This document shows positions 43,223 to 52,723 of a stretch of DNA of 64,000 nt, one piece after another. The stretch covers positions 434,001 to 498,000 of the forward strand of contig NZ_WKLH01000001.1 of NCBI RefSeq assembly GCF_010882175.1, given 5' to 3'. This DNA is from Mangrovibacterium lignilyticum (lineage in GTDB: Bacteria > Bacteroidota > Bacteroidia > Bacteroidales > Prolixibacteraceae). The notes under the pieces are model-generated. The model searched no databases, had not been told where the DNA came from, and saw nothing but the letters and a program-made list of their open reading frames with translations. The position numbers and the translations under genes are program-made. Numbering within the stretch: the first letter of the stretch is position 1; each line of letters begins with the position of its first letter.

Positions 43223-43741
43223 ACCTTTACTTTCTTTTGGTTAATACGTCCAAATCTTTCCCTACCTGAAGTAGTTTTTAGGTTGTTCCTGAAATAAGAT
43301 ACAATCCAATACTTCACGAAAATATTAATATAAAATTAACCTACAAATAATTTTCAATTGTTTTTGTTTGCAGTACGGGTTAAAATAAATGCGATTATAA
43401 TCAAAAAAAAGAACAGAATTCAATCCTCATAAGTCATTCAGTCACTTATTTTTGCACAAGAGTACATATTAATTTTATCAAAAAAGGTAATTTTTTTTGA
43501 CATTAGAAGTGAGCACCGCGTCCTCAAAATCCAAATTCGGATGAAATTGGCTAATTGGATAACATTATCTTAAGAATTCGAACTCTTTTATTCGGAAATC
43601 AAATAAAATCCGGCTCAGTGAGCCATTGTTAGTTATCCGAAAAGAAAACGGATAATCCGAATTCATATGACTCCCGAGATTACTTCGAAGGTTTCAATAA
43701 CAACCGGGGCACAACCGATCAAATTGACATTAATCGGTGGG
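43223..43741. other. 519-bp intergenic interval with a small hairpin
   Basis: No coding frame with recognisable character. It is AT-rich in the first half and contains ttatccg (43633-43639) paired with cggataa (43649-43655) around aaaagaaaa, a weak hairpin. A TTATTTTTG-like promoter word occurs near 43450 on the plus strand but leads to no gene. Confidence 0.4.
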
Positions 43742-45001
43742 CTATTGAGCGACCACTTGCATAATCAAGCCACAAAGCCAAGCGCCGTAGGTTCCCAAGG
43801 CATAGCCCAGTACGGCCAATAATACTCCTACCGGTGCCAACGAAGGATGGAAGGCTGCCGCTACAACGGGAGCACTGGCTGCCCCTCCAATGTTAGCTTT
43901 ACTACCCACCGCAAGAAAAAAGAAGGGTGCTTTTATCGCTTTGGCCACCAGAATCATCAGAATGACATGAATCGCCATCCAAATGGCCCCAACTGCAAAT
44001 AAGCCGATATTATCGAAGATCTTGGTAATATCCATTTTCATTCCGATCGTCGCGACCAACACATAAATGAAGATCGTACCGACTTTAGAAGCCCCTGCTC
44101 CTTCGTAATTCCGGAGCTTGGTAAATGACAAACCAATTCCCGCGGTTGTCGCCAAAATAATCAACCAGAAAAACTTGGACGTCAAACTAAATTTCTTCAG
44201 GTATACGGCATGCACCTCAATATATGGAGCAATGAAGTCGGCAACCAGATGTGCCAAGCCGGTTACTCCCAAACCAATTGCCAAAATAACCATCAAGTCG
44301 ATTGTGCTTGGAATTCGCGCTATTCTCTGGCTAAAGTCGTGCATACTTTTTTGCAATGTTTCGACGCTGGATGCATCGGCCTTAAAAAATTTGTCAATGC
44401 GGTGCGATTTACCAACCCCGATGAGCAAAAAGGCCATCCACACCTCGGCAACGATCACATCCACAGTAATCATGATCGAATACAAATGATCTGAGGGCTT
44501 AAAGATCTCGTACATGGCCGCTTGATTCGCACCACCACCAATCCAGCTTCCGGCAATCGTAGTCAAGCCTCTCCACACTGCTTCCGGTCCGGCGCCGCCA
44601 ACTAAGTTCGGACTAATAGCTGATGCAATCAAAATGGCCAACGGACCACCGATAATTACCCCCAAAGTACCGGTGAAAAACATGATCAACGCTTTGCTGC
44701 CAAGTTTAAATACTTCTTTCAGATTGATGCTGAGTGTTAGCAACACCAGGCTGGCCGGCAACAAGTAACGTGAAGCGACAAAGTACAAATTTGAATTCTC
44801 GCCATCGACAATATTGAAAGTGGTGAGCAAGCTGGGCAGAAAATAACACAGCAGCAGCATGGGTACCACTTTGTAAAATTTTGAGAAAAAGGGGTTTGTA
44901 GAATTACTGGTATAAAATATTCCTCCTAATAACAGGAGCAACAAACCTAAAGTGACGGCATCATTTTGAATCAAAGCACCAACGTGTTCTGCATTATTCA
45001 T
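43742..45001 (-). CDS. DUF819 family membrane protein
   Basis: 419 residues with about ten hydrophobic helices. The family blocks are LLPASLVLLTLSINLKEVFKLG, FTGTLGVIIGGPLAIL, TIAGSWIGGGANQAAM and SKANIGGAASAPVVAAAF. DUF819 proteins resemble two-fold symmetric carboxylate or keto-acid carriers, but no substrate is established. ATG 45001. It stands alone between an intergenic gap and uvrB (163 bp). Confidence 0.88.
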   Translation of the reverse strand: MNNAEHVGALIQNDAVTLGLLLLLLGGIFYTSNSTNPFFSKFYKVVPMLLLCYFLPSLLTTFNIVDGENSNLYFVASRYLLPASLVLLTLSINLKEVFKLGSKALIMFFTGTLGVIIGGPLAILIASAISPNLVGGAGPEAVWRGLTTIAGSWIGGGANQAAMYEIFKPSDHLYSIMITVDVIVAEVWMAFLLIGVGKSHRIDKFFKADASSVETLQKSMHDFSQRIARIPSTIDLMVILAIGLGVTGLAHLVADFIAPYIEVHAVYLKKFSLTSKFFWLIILATTAGIGLSFTKLRNYEGAGASKVGTIFIYVLVATIGMKMDITKIFDNIGLFAVGAIWMAIHVILMILVAKAIKAPFFFLAVGSKANIGGAASAPVVAAAFHPSLAPVGVLLAVLGYALGTYGAWLCGLIMQVVAQ

Positions 45002-45163
45002 GTTAAATTGTTTTCAAAAAAATGAGGAAGCCCGGGGAAAGCTTCGATTGGATTTTCCGGTCAACTGAACTATACGGGCAAATATAGTAATATCTCAACG
45101 CGAGGCAACCACATCAGTCAGTAACCGAATTTTAACAAGAATTTATTTAATAAAACCGGCCAA

Positions 45164-47182
45164 TTAATCCTTGCCTTTAAGTATTTGCTGCAGGCGATAC
45201 ATCTCGTCCCGAAGCCGGGCAGCCTCGATGAAATCGAGTTCTTTAGCAGCAGCTTCCATTTCCTTCTTGGTTTTAGTAATAGCTTTCTCGAGGGCAGGCT
45301 TACTCATGTGTGCAACAACCGGATCGGCCGCCAGATCAAGTGGAGGTTCATCCTGCGGGTAAGCCTGCGACTTATTACTGCGATATTCATAACCAATAAT
45401 TTCGCGAGTCGGTTTAACAATGGCCTGAGGAGTAATGCCATGTTCTTCATTGTATTGCAACTGCCTTGCACGGCGATAATTGGTTGAGTCGATGGTCTTT
45501 TGCATCGAATCCGTGATTTTATCTGCATACATAATCACTCGACCGTTCAGGTTACGCGCTGCGCGTCCGGCAGTCTGAGTCAGTGAGCGCTCGGAACGCA
45601 AAAAGCCTTCCTTGTCCGCATCAATGATCGCTACCAGCGAAACTTCCGGCAAGTCGAGCCCTTCACGTAAAAGGTTAATTCCGACCAGCACATTGAAGAC
45701 TCCCCTACGCAAATCCTCCATAATCTCAATCCGTTCCATGGTATCAATATCCGAGTGAATGTACCTAGTCTTAATTCCCATGTTAACCAAATATTTACTT
45801 AGCTCTTCAGACATTCGTTTGGTAAGCGTAGTCACCAAAACCCGTTCATTTTTATCAATGCGCAGATGAATTTCATTCATCAGATCATCAATCTGGTTCT
45901 CCGATGGACGAACTTCGATAATCGGATCGAGCAAACCTGTCGGACGAATGATCTGCTCAACAATTACACCTTCAGACCGTTCGAGCTCATAGTCGGCAGG
46001 CGTGGCACTCACAAAAAGTGTTTGATTGACGACGGTTTCAAACTCTTCAAACCTTAAAGGTCTGTTGTCGATCGCCGCCGGTAACCGGAAACCATAATCG
46101 ACCAGGTTTACCTTCCGGGAATGGTCACCTCCATACATGGCTCGGATTTGCGGAACAGTCACATGACTTTCGTCCAGGATCACCAGGAAATCATCCGGAA
46201 AATAATCCAGCAAACAGAAAGGACGAGAGCCGGCATCACGACCATCGAAATAACGGGAATAATTCTCAACTCCCGGGCAATAGCCCAGTTCACGCATCAT
46301 TTCCAGATCATATTCTACGCGCTCTTGAATTCGCTTGGCTTCCATCGGTTTTCCTATCTCGCGGAAAAAATCCACTTGCTTCACCATATCATCCTGAATT
46401 TGACGGATAGAAGTTTGCATCCGTTCTTTAGTCGTCACAAATATATTTGCCGGGTAAATAATTGCCTTATCCAACTTTTCAATGATACTTCCTTCAACCG
46501 GATCGAAGCTGTAAATTTCCTCAATCTCATCGCCCCAAAATACCAAACGAACCGCGTAATCGGCATAAGCCAAAAACACATCAACAGTATCGCCTTTCAC
46601 CCTAAAATTACCACGTTGAAAATCGACTTCGTTGCGCGAATACAACGCATCGACTAATCGGTGCAACACCTGATTCCGATTGACAACCTCTCCCACAGAA
46701 AGCTCGGTGACATTGGCGTGAAAATCCTGTGGATTACCAATACCGTACAAACAGGAAACCGACGAAACCACCACCACATCACGTCTTCCCGAGAGCAAAG
46801 CTGATGTCGTGCTCAATCGCAGTTTTTCGATATCCTGGTTAATGGATAAATCTTTTTCAATATAAGTATCGCTGGAAGGCAAATAAGCTTCGGGCTGGTA
46901 ATAATCGTAATACGAAACGAAATATTCGACCGAATTTTCGGGAAAGAACTGTTTCATCTCGCCATACAATTGAGCTGCCAGCGTCTTATTATGGCTTAGA
47001 ATTAAAGTTGGTCGCTGCACCTTTTCAATTACGTTAGCCATGGTAAAGGTTTTCCCCGAGCCTGTCACACCAAGCAAGGTTTGAAAACGAACTCCCTGCT
47101 CAATACCTTCGGCAATCTGCCGAATAGCTTCGGGCTGGTCCCCCATCGGTTTGTATGGCGCTACAACTTTTAGTTCTTTCAT
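45164..47182 (-). CDS. uvrB: excinuclease ABC subunit B
   Basis: 672-residue helicase-like subunit of the UvrABC nucleotide excision repair complex, a normal full length. Walker A is GVTGSGKTFTMANV; the damage-probing beta-hairpin region is SYYDYYQPEAYLPSSDTYIEKD; DESHVTVPQ is the DEAD-type box; LTQTAGRAARN is motif VI. The C-terminal UVR motif (KKEMEAAAKELDFIEAARLRDEM) contacts UvrC. Followed upstream by an EEP lipoprotein gene, 48 bp away on the same strand. Confidence 0.98.
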   Translation of the reverse strand: MKELKVVAPYKPMGDQPEAIRQIAEGIEQGVRFQTLLGVTGSGKTFTMANVIEKVQRPTLILSHNKTLAAQLYGEMKQFFPENSVEYFVSYYDYYQPEAYLPSSDTYIEKDLSINQDIEKLRLSTTSALLSGRRDVVVVSSVSCLYGIGNPQDFHANVTELSVGEVVNRNQVLHRLVDALYSRNEVDFQRGNFRVKGDTVDVFLAYADYAVRLVFWGDEIEEIYSFDPVEGSIIEKLDKAIIYPANIFVTTKERMQTSIRQIQDDMVKQVDFFREIGKPMEAKRIQERVEYDLEMMRELGYCPGVENYSRYFDGRDAGSRPFCLLDYFPDDFLVILDESHVTVPQIRAMYGGDHSRKVNLVDYGFRLPAAIDNRPLRFEEFETVVNQTLFVSATPADYELERSEGVIVEQIIRPTGLLDPIIEVRPSENQIDDLMNEIHLRIDKNERVLVTTLTKRMSEELSKYLVNMGIKTRYIHSDIDTMERIEIMEDLRRGVFNVLVGINLLREGLDLPEVSLVAIIDADKEGFLRSERSLTQTAGRAARNLNGRVIMYADKITDSMQKTIDSTNYRRARQLQYNEEHGITPQAIVKPTREIIGYEYRSNKSQAYPQDEPPLDLAADPVVAHMSKPALEKAITKTKKEMEAAAKELDFIEAARLRDEMYRLQQILKGKD

Positions 47183-47230
47183 AATTCAATTTCAAATTCC
47201 AGGTTTGAATCGCATGCAACCTGAAACGCT

Positions 47231-48223
47231 TTATTTCTTCATTTCAAAATAAACCGGGAAATGATCGGACACACCACCATAGTAGTTGGGGCCACCATAT
47301 GTCCGGTTCGGAGAAACTTCCTGTTCTTTATTAGTGTATTCCATCCAGGCCTCGCGAAAAATGTACCCGGTTGCAGGACTCACCTGAAAGCCCTTTTTAT
47401 CCAGCAGATTCGATGAAACCACGAGATTATCCAACATATTCCAATTGCCCCGATAGTTATAAGTTCCCTTTTTCTCCAGAGCCAAAGGCATCATCAGATT
47501 AACCAGAGCCAAGTCACTGTCGGGGATCCCAGCGCCAAGCACTTCTTTCAGACTTTTATTCTGCGGTTCATCATTCATATCGCCGATTATTACAATGTGA
47601 GCATCGGGATCATCGGCCAAAACCTCGTCAACTTTCGCTTTCAAGGTTTCGGCTACCACCAACCGGTTGGGCTCCGATTTCTCCAAGCCTCCAATCCGCG
47701 ACGGCCAGTGATTCACAAAAAAGTGGAAATCTTCCTTTTTAAACGTCCCATGCACATGCAAAATATCACGTGTTGCAAATCCCGGGTCAACCGGAATTGC
47801 CTCAAAGGAAATAAAATTAAACTCGACCGGGCGATACAATAAAGCAACATCAATTCCTCGTTTGTCGGGGCTGTCCTGGTGCACAATCTGATAGTCTCCC
47901 GGCACCATTGCATCTGTATTTACCAAATCGTCCAAAACCTGCCTGTTCTCAACTTCAGTCAACCCAATAATTTCTGGCAAATCATCCGGATTAATAGCCG
48001 TCAGCACACGGGCTATATCATTCAGCTTCTTCTCATAACGTTCACTCGTCCATTTTTTATCGCCTTCGGGTAAAAATTCATTATCTCTTGTATGCGGGTC
48101 ATCTATTGTATCGAACAAATTTTCCACATTATAACTAACAACCGTCAAATGCCGAAACTCTTTCCCGCTCTGACAAGAAACAAAAAACAAAACAACGATC
48201 AGAACAAGCCAATTTTTATACAT
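47231..48223 (-). CDS. endonuclease/exonuclease/phosphatase family lipoprotein
   Basis: 330 residues with lipobox FFVSC at Cys17. EEP motifs: VVSYNVENLFDT, GLTEVENRQVL (Glu), FFVNHWPSR, IIGDMNDEP (Asp/Asn) and GGVSDHFPVYFE (His). Membrane-anchored EEP proteins of this type are common in Bacteroidota; nuclease versus phosphodiesterase activity is not decided. Starts 9 bp after the HAD gene, so the two are co-transcribed, with uvrB next. Confidence 0.88.
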   Translation of the reverse strand: MYKNWLVLIVVLFFVSCQSGKEFRHLTVVSYNVENLFDTIDDPHTRDNEFLPEGDKKWTSERYEKKLNDIARVLTAINPDDLPEIIGLTEVENRQVLDDLVNTDAMVPGDYQIVHQDSPDKRGIDVALLYRPVEFNFISFEAIPVDPGFATRDILHVHGTFKKEDFHFFVNHWPSRIGGLEKSEPNRLVVAETLKAKVDEVLADDPDAHIVIIGDMNDEPQNKSLKEVLGAGIPDSDLALVNLMMPLALEKKGTYNYRGNWNMLDNLVVSSNLLDKKGFQVSPATGYIFREAWMEYTNKEQEVSPNRTYGGPNYYGGVSDHFPVYFEMKK

Positions 48224-48232
48224 ATCGAACTA

Positions 48233-48832
48233 TTATTTACCGGTAGTTACTTCGTAGTATTTAGTCACGTCCACTACCATCATGCCCGCTGTTTTGGCAG
48301 CCTGAATCCCCAAAATTCCATCTTCAAAAACCAAACATTCAGCCGGATCTACTCCCATAAACTCGGCACAACGCAAAAATGTTTCCGGGTGTGGTTTATA
48401 ATTTGCCACATCCTCGTAGGCCACAACAATATCGAAATATTCATCCAAAGCAATCAACTCGAGTGATTTTTTCGCCAGACGCTTTAAGCCACCTGTGCCG
48501 ACCGACATGGGCAATTTACCGTGATATTTTTTGATTACCTCAACAACAGGCTCCACCGGCTTTGCTAAGTGCATGCTATTTTCATACTCTTCCTCTTTTG
48601 CATCGCCCATTTCACGTGGGTCAATATTTTTATTGAAAAGCTCATTGAGTTTCTCCACAGTTGGGTACAACGGAATACCAGCCAACTGATCAAAAAGCTC
48701 AACCGTGAAATCGATGCCGTAACGCGCAGCTGCATTCCGCCATGCAATGTAGTGAATCGGCATCGTATCCGAAATCGTTCCATCCAAATCAAAAATCAGC
48801 CCCTTGGCTTTCGGATCAATATCTATCATCAT
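48233..48832 (-). CDS. HAD-superfamily hydrolase, beta-phosphoglucomutase-like
   Basis: 199 residues. HAD motif I is GLIFDLDGTISDTMP (nucleophile and acid Asp), motif II GTGG, motif III around KKSLELIALDEYF and motif IV VFEDGILGIQAAKTAGM. The small helical cap (AGIPLYPTVEKLNE) fits the beta-phosphoglucomutase/phosphatase branch. Sugar phosphate substrate probable. Two ATGs at 48832 and 48829 are possible starts. Confidence 0.88.
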   Translation of the reverse strand: MMIDIDPKAKGLIFDLDGTISDTMPIHYIAWRNAAARYGIDFTVELFDQLAGIPLYPTVEKLNELFNKNIDPREMGDAKEEEYENSMHLAKPVEPVVEVIKKYHGKLPMSVGTGGLKRLAKKSLELIALDEYFDIVVAYEDVANYKPHPETFLRCAEFMGVDPAECLVFEDGILGIQAAKTAGMMVVDVTKYYEVTTGK

Positions 48833-48937
48833 CTGTTGAAAATTTTAAATTGAAAGACAAAAATACACAAAAGCGCCCAGCTGAATCTATTTTTTACTTT
48901 ACCAAAAAATTAACACATTTGTCGAAAACCAAAGAAA

Positions 48938-49324
48938 ATGGACAGACAAATATTTTTAGGAATAACGACCAGTGCGCAATGGATTCTGTTTTTAGCTCTT
49001 TCTCTGATTATCTATTCGTGGATTGATCGAAAAAAATGGCTCCAACTGACCGGCCAAGGACTGTTCGTAGCGTTAGCACTATTTGCTGTTTGGGTGATGA
49101 ATAGTGGTATAATTACCGTGCCTGAAGTCGGTGATGGAATTTCAGCGCCCGCAGAGGCTCGTGCCTTAACTTTCTTTTTAGGGTTGTCAATTCTTGGCGT
49201 TGTTGCCGTCATTGGCTTAGTACTGAACTACCTAAAATCGTCGGCACGAAAAATCCCTAATTTGATTTTGGTACCGGTAGGCATTTTTCTGTTTTTCATG
49301 GTTTACCAGTTGCAGCGATTATAA
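48938..49324 (+). CDS. small integral membrane protein, hypothetical
   Basis: 128 residues with four hydrophobic stretches (WILFLALSLIIYSWI, GLFVALALFAVWVM, LTFFLGLSILGVVAVIGLVL, LILVPVGIFLFFMVY). No family recognised. ATG 48938; plus-strand gene between two minus-strand units, ending three bases before the terminator at 49327. Confidence 0.6.
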   Translation: MDRQIFLGITTSAQWILFLALSLIIYSWIDRKKWLQLTGQGLFVALALFAVWVMNSGIITVPEVGDGISAPAEARALTFFLGLSILGVVAVIGLVLNYLKSSARKIPNLILVPVGIFLFFMVYQLQRL

Positions 49325-49326
49325 TA

Positions 49327-49356
49327 AAAGCTGCTCCCCTTTCGGAAAGCAGCTTT
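49327..49356. terminator. bidirectional intrinsic terminator
   Basis: aaagctgct (49327-49335) and agcagcttt (49348-49356) form a perfect 9-bp stem around a 12-base loop. It lies between the convergent membrane-protein gene and the aminotransferase gene, and is flanked by A/T runs on both sides. Confidence 0.8.
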
Positions 49357-49380
49357 GTTATATCTTCTAAAGCAGATTGC

Positions 49381-50673
49381 TTAGTTTTTCGAATCGATAC
49401 AAGCGTTGTAGATCCCCTCGAACAACTCCTTGGCATCTGAAGCAGCCATCGCGGAGAAAGCGACACGAATAACGTTGTTCAAGTTGATAATACCAATACT
49501 GTATTTTTCAATCAGAATTTTACGAATGGTTTCTCCATCCAGACCGTCGGCCAGTTTCACACACATGAAATATCCGGAATTATAGGGAAGAGCGGTAAAA
49601 CAAGCCTGGTATTTTTCATCATTCAAGGCTACTTTAACCGCGTCGTAGCGTTGCTTCATGATCGCATACTTCTGTGCTTTTTGTGCTTTGTAAGAAGGAT
49701 CTTCAAAAGCAGACAGCAGTAAGGATTGAGAAATATTGGCTGAATTTGAAATGTTGCCCCGCACTGCTCCGGCAGTCTTAGCTTCCAAAGCAGTATATAG
49801 TTCGGCATCGCCACCTTTCACGCCGTACGATACAAAACCAACACGGAAGCCCCACACGTAATCTTCTTTGGTCGGGCCATCAATTTTCACCGCCAGTACA
49901 TTTTCGTGCAAATCAGCTAAGTAGGTGAAAATACTTTGTAATTCAATGCCTTCTTCATAAACCAAACCGAAATAAGCATCGTCGCAAAAAACTACGATCT
50001 TATTTCCTTGTTCTGCTGAATCTTTAATAATCTGTGCTATTTGCTTCGCTTCAGCAATGGTTGGTGAATAACCAGTTGGGTTGTTCGGGAAATTCAAAAT
50101 AACCATTTTCTTACCGATACCATCGACTTCGAGACTCGACTTGAAAGCCTCCAAATCAAGTTTATCTCCCTCGAACAATTTATATTTCTGCAATTCTGCA
50201 CCATAAGCGTGATTCAAAATCAGGTTATAGTTTCCCCAAAACAAATCAGGCACAATGATCTTCTCGCCTTCATTAGCAAACAAATAACCAGCCATACTTA
50301 CGCCGTGAGTTAATGCATTAGTCACAACAGGCAAGCTGATGACCTTATCGGCAAGTCTTGGATTCTTATCGTAAATCATGCTTTTCCAACGGGCACGAAT
50401 ATCGGGGCGGCCGAAACTCGGAGCATAAGGAAAAACAAGTGACGGATCAATATTTACCTTATTTTCAAGGCTTTCCAAGCGCATCGGCGAACCATTATCT
50501 TCTACCGCGGCGCCAATGGTCGCATTAATCCGTGTTCCTTTGGCATCAGCTGTTTGGCCAAGGATACCTTTTTTAGGGAAGAAGATATTCTTTCCCCGTT
50601 CCGAAAGTAATTCAAACACCACCGGACTTTTTTCACGAATGACTTTGTTTAACTCTTCAGCTTGTGGATTCAT
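49381..50673 (-). CDS. PLP-dependent aminotransferase, class I/II
   Basis: 430 residues. The aspartate-aminotransferase fold is shown by APSFGRPDIRARWKSMI, NALTHGVSMAGYLF, LNFPNNPTGYSPT (PLP-pocket Asn), CDDAYFGLVYE and the Schiff-base lysine in DGPTKEDYVWGFRVGF. Substrate amino acid is not clear; it resembles the long-chain or aromatic aminotransferases often placed as single genes in Bacteroidota. ATG 50673. Confidence 0.9.
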   Translation of the reverse strand: MNPQAEELNKVIREKSPVVFELLSERGKNIFFPKKGILGQTADAKGTRINATIGAAVEDNGSPMRLESLENKVNIDPSLVFPYAPSFGRPDIRARWKSMIYDKNPRLADKVISLPVVTNALTHGVSMAGYLFANEGEKIIVPDLFWGNYNLILNHAYGAELQKYKLFEGDKLDLEAFKSSLEVDGIGKKMVILNFPNNPTGYSPTIAEAKQIAQIIKDSAEQGNKIVVFCDDAYFGLVYEEGIELQSIFTYLADLHENVLAVKIDGPTKEDYVWGFRVGFVSYGVKGGDAELYTALEAKTAGAVRGNISNSANISQSLLLSAFEDPSYKAQKAQKYAIMKQRYDAVKVALNDEKYQACFTALPYNSGYFMCVKLADGLDGETIRKILIEKYSIGIINLNNVIRVAFSAMAASDAKELFEGIYNACIDSKN

Positions 50674-50853
50674 TATCAGAAATTTATAGACTATATATTT
50701 GTTTGTTCTTCGTAACTTTATTTCAGGGCGAAAGATATTAAAAAAACTTCAACGCAATCGACCATTCTTTTAATTTGAAAGCAAAATTGCATGTATGCCA
50801 GCAATCTGTAACCTGGGTCTTTCTTTTTCACCCTTCGAACCTATAATTTGTAA

Positions 50854-51237
50854 CTATTTGAATAGCTCTTCATCGCGAATAATCATCAAGATTGCCGCAT
50901 GTGGCAAAATAATGTACTTCTCTTTATTGAACTCAATTTCGAAACCACTTTTAGACAAATAAATCGCTAAATCGCCAACATGGGCCTGCAAGGGAACATA
51001 TTTTACTTCTTCCCCCTTATCTTTCCATGGTTCATCTTCATCTGTCATTGCCGGAATAGGATAGCCCGGCCCAACTTTTACGATATACCCGCTGTGTACT
51101 TTTTCATTCTCCTGAACCGTAGGCGGCAAATATAATCCGGATTGAGTTTTGCTCACGGGACTCTTAGGCTTGATCAATACGCGATCGCCCACCATGATAA
51201 ACTTTTCAAGATCTTTCTCTTCAATTACCAACGACAT
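50854..51237 (-). CDS. GroES-like co-chaperonin, stand-alone
   Basis: 127 residues, longer than GroES proper (~90-95). The Cpn10 core is VGDRVLIKPKSPVSKTQSGLYLPP, then HSGYIVKVGPGYPI and a C-terminal KYIILPHAAILMII, with a 12-residue N-terminal extension and a central DEDEPW insertion. No groL is near. In Bacteroidota such solo proteins accompany a separate groES/groEL elsewhere, so a specialised role is likely. ATG 51237. Confidence 0.8.
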   Translation of the reverse strand: MSLVIEEKDLEKFIMVGDRVLIKPKSPVSKTQSGLYLPPTVQENEKVHSGYIVKVGPGYPIPAMTDEDEPWKDKGEEVKYVPLQAHVGDLAIYLSKSGFEIEFNKEKYIILPHAAILMIIRDEELFK

Positions 51238-51345
51238 TGTTCTTTCTTTAAAAACAAAGATAATGCATTGGAAAGCCTATGATGGTACAAATGTTTCTGA
51301 AAGTTGAACGAAAAAAGATGCTCTTCATCAGCCTCGCGGACTGCA

Positions 51346-52650
51346 CTAATCGACTAGTGGCAGGGTAAAGGAAATTTCAGTTCCCAGCCCCAGTGTACTT
51401 TCAGCGTGCAAACTCCCGCCGTTTTTTTGTAGAAACTCTTTTGCTAAAATCAGCCCGATACCGGTTCCCGGTTCATCCAGGGTTCCCGGAGTTGAAAAAG
51501 CAACCGATGAGTTCACCCGCATCAGATTTTCTTCAGACATGCCAACACCATTATCAGAAACAGTGATTCGCATGTTGTCTACTACTTCTTCTGCTGAAAT
51601 ACGAACTTCGCCTTCAGCTTTTGAGAATTTGATCGCATTGGAAACTAAAATCCGCAAAATAGCACCGGCCATATCTGCATCAGCAAAAATTTCAGAGTTA
51701 CTTTTCATTTTCAAAAAGAAAGAAAGCTTCTTTTCTTCAATCAACGGGTTGAAAAGATCAATAACATCGCGGTAAACTTTCTCCAGCTTCAGCGGCTGAG
51801 GCTCATAAGAAATCGTTCCGGTTTGAGCAGTCGACCACTTCATCAGGTCGTGCATGAGCCGATAATTTTGCTCAGAAAAATTGGCCAGGCTCCGAATCAA
51901 CTCCCTTTTCTGGTCTTCCTTCAAATTATCATACTCGTCATTCAAAAGACTGGCGATACCTGCAAAACTGCCCAGATGATCGCTCAGGTTATTTGAAATT
52001 AACGATACAAAATGCTCTTTATTTACTGCCAGGTTTTTGTAGCTCTGCTGGCTATGGATTAAAGAATCAGACAGCTTCTTGATACGTAGATAAAGATATT
52101 CGAATACAAACTCATTGGAATAGGCCATAATTGAAATCAGAAAGAAAACAATTCCCAACCGTATCCCTTTGCCTAAATCGTAATTGGGATACCAATCATA
52201 GTCTTTAAACAAAATGATTCCCAAAAAATTAACCAATACAAATATCATCAACAAAATCAAGCCGTTTCTTTTCCCCACGAGCAAAATAGCAGGTAAGGGA
52301 ATCAGGGCCGCAAAATAAAGTCCCGTTCGGTCTATTCCTCCGGTTTGAATAAAAAAGGTCGTCAGCAACATGATTACAACCACGAAAAACATGGTCACAA
52401 ACCGGAGCATTTTCTTTTCCCTGAATAAATAATACAGGACACCTCCCACTAATAAGGCTAAAGAATTGGCAATCAGAAAAGAGTAATCGCCATTGATACC
52501 GTTGTAGATAATGAATCCCACCATGAGGATGAGGAACAGATGCGAGAAAAACAGCAATAAAATACACTTCTTCTTATCCTCAAAATCGGGATAAGAATTT
52601 AGGTCTGAACTGGTTGCCAAACGCCCAAGATAACTTTTCAATTGTTTCAC
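51346..52650 (-). CDS. sensor histidine kinase with degenerate H-box
   Basis: 434 residues, GTG start. Six hydrophobic segments lie in residues ~30-180. The dimerisation region (residues ~210-260) reads FVSLISNNLSDHLGSF; where active kinases have H-D/E-L, this one has Asn220-Asn221-Leu, so the phosphoacceptor histidine is missing (His225 lies where Pro is usual). The ATP-binding domain looks intact: NAIKFSKAEGEV (N box), SDNGVGM (G1), GTGIGLILAKEF (G2). It may dimerise with a partner kinase, phosphorylate His225, or be a regulator only. Confidence 0.85.
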   Translation of the reverse strand: MKQLKSYLGRLATSSDLNSYPDFEDKKKCILLLFFSHLFLILMVGFIIYNGINGDYSFLIANSLALLVGGVLYYLFREKKMLRFVTMFFVVVIMLLTTFFIQTGGIDRTGLYFAALIPLPAILLVGKRNGLILLMIFVLVNFLGIILFKDYDWYPNYDLGKGIRLGIVFFLISIMAYSNEFVFEYLYLRIKKLSDSLIHSQQSYKNLAVNKEHFVSLISNNLSDHLGSFAGIASLLNDEYDNLKEDQKRELIRSLANFSEQNYRLMHDLMKWSTAQTGTISYEPQPLKLEKVYRDVIDLFNPLIEEKKLSFFLKMKSNSEIFADADMAGAILRILVSNAIKFSKAEGEVRISAEEVVDNMRITVSDNGVGMSEENLMRVNSSVAFSTPGTLDEPGTGIGLILAKEFLQKNGGSLHAESTLGLGTEISFTLPLVD

Positions 52651-52723
52651 TACACTGTCTTATTGAATCGCTAAAATACGCCATTTACCACAACATACAA
52701 TTGGAAAGTATTGAAAGATGAGA

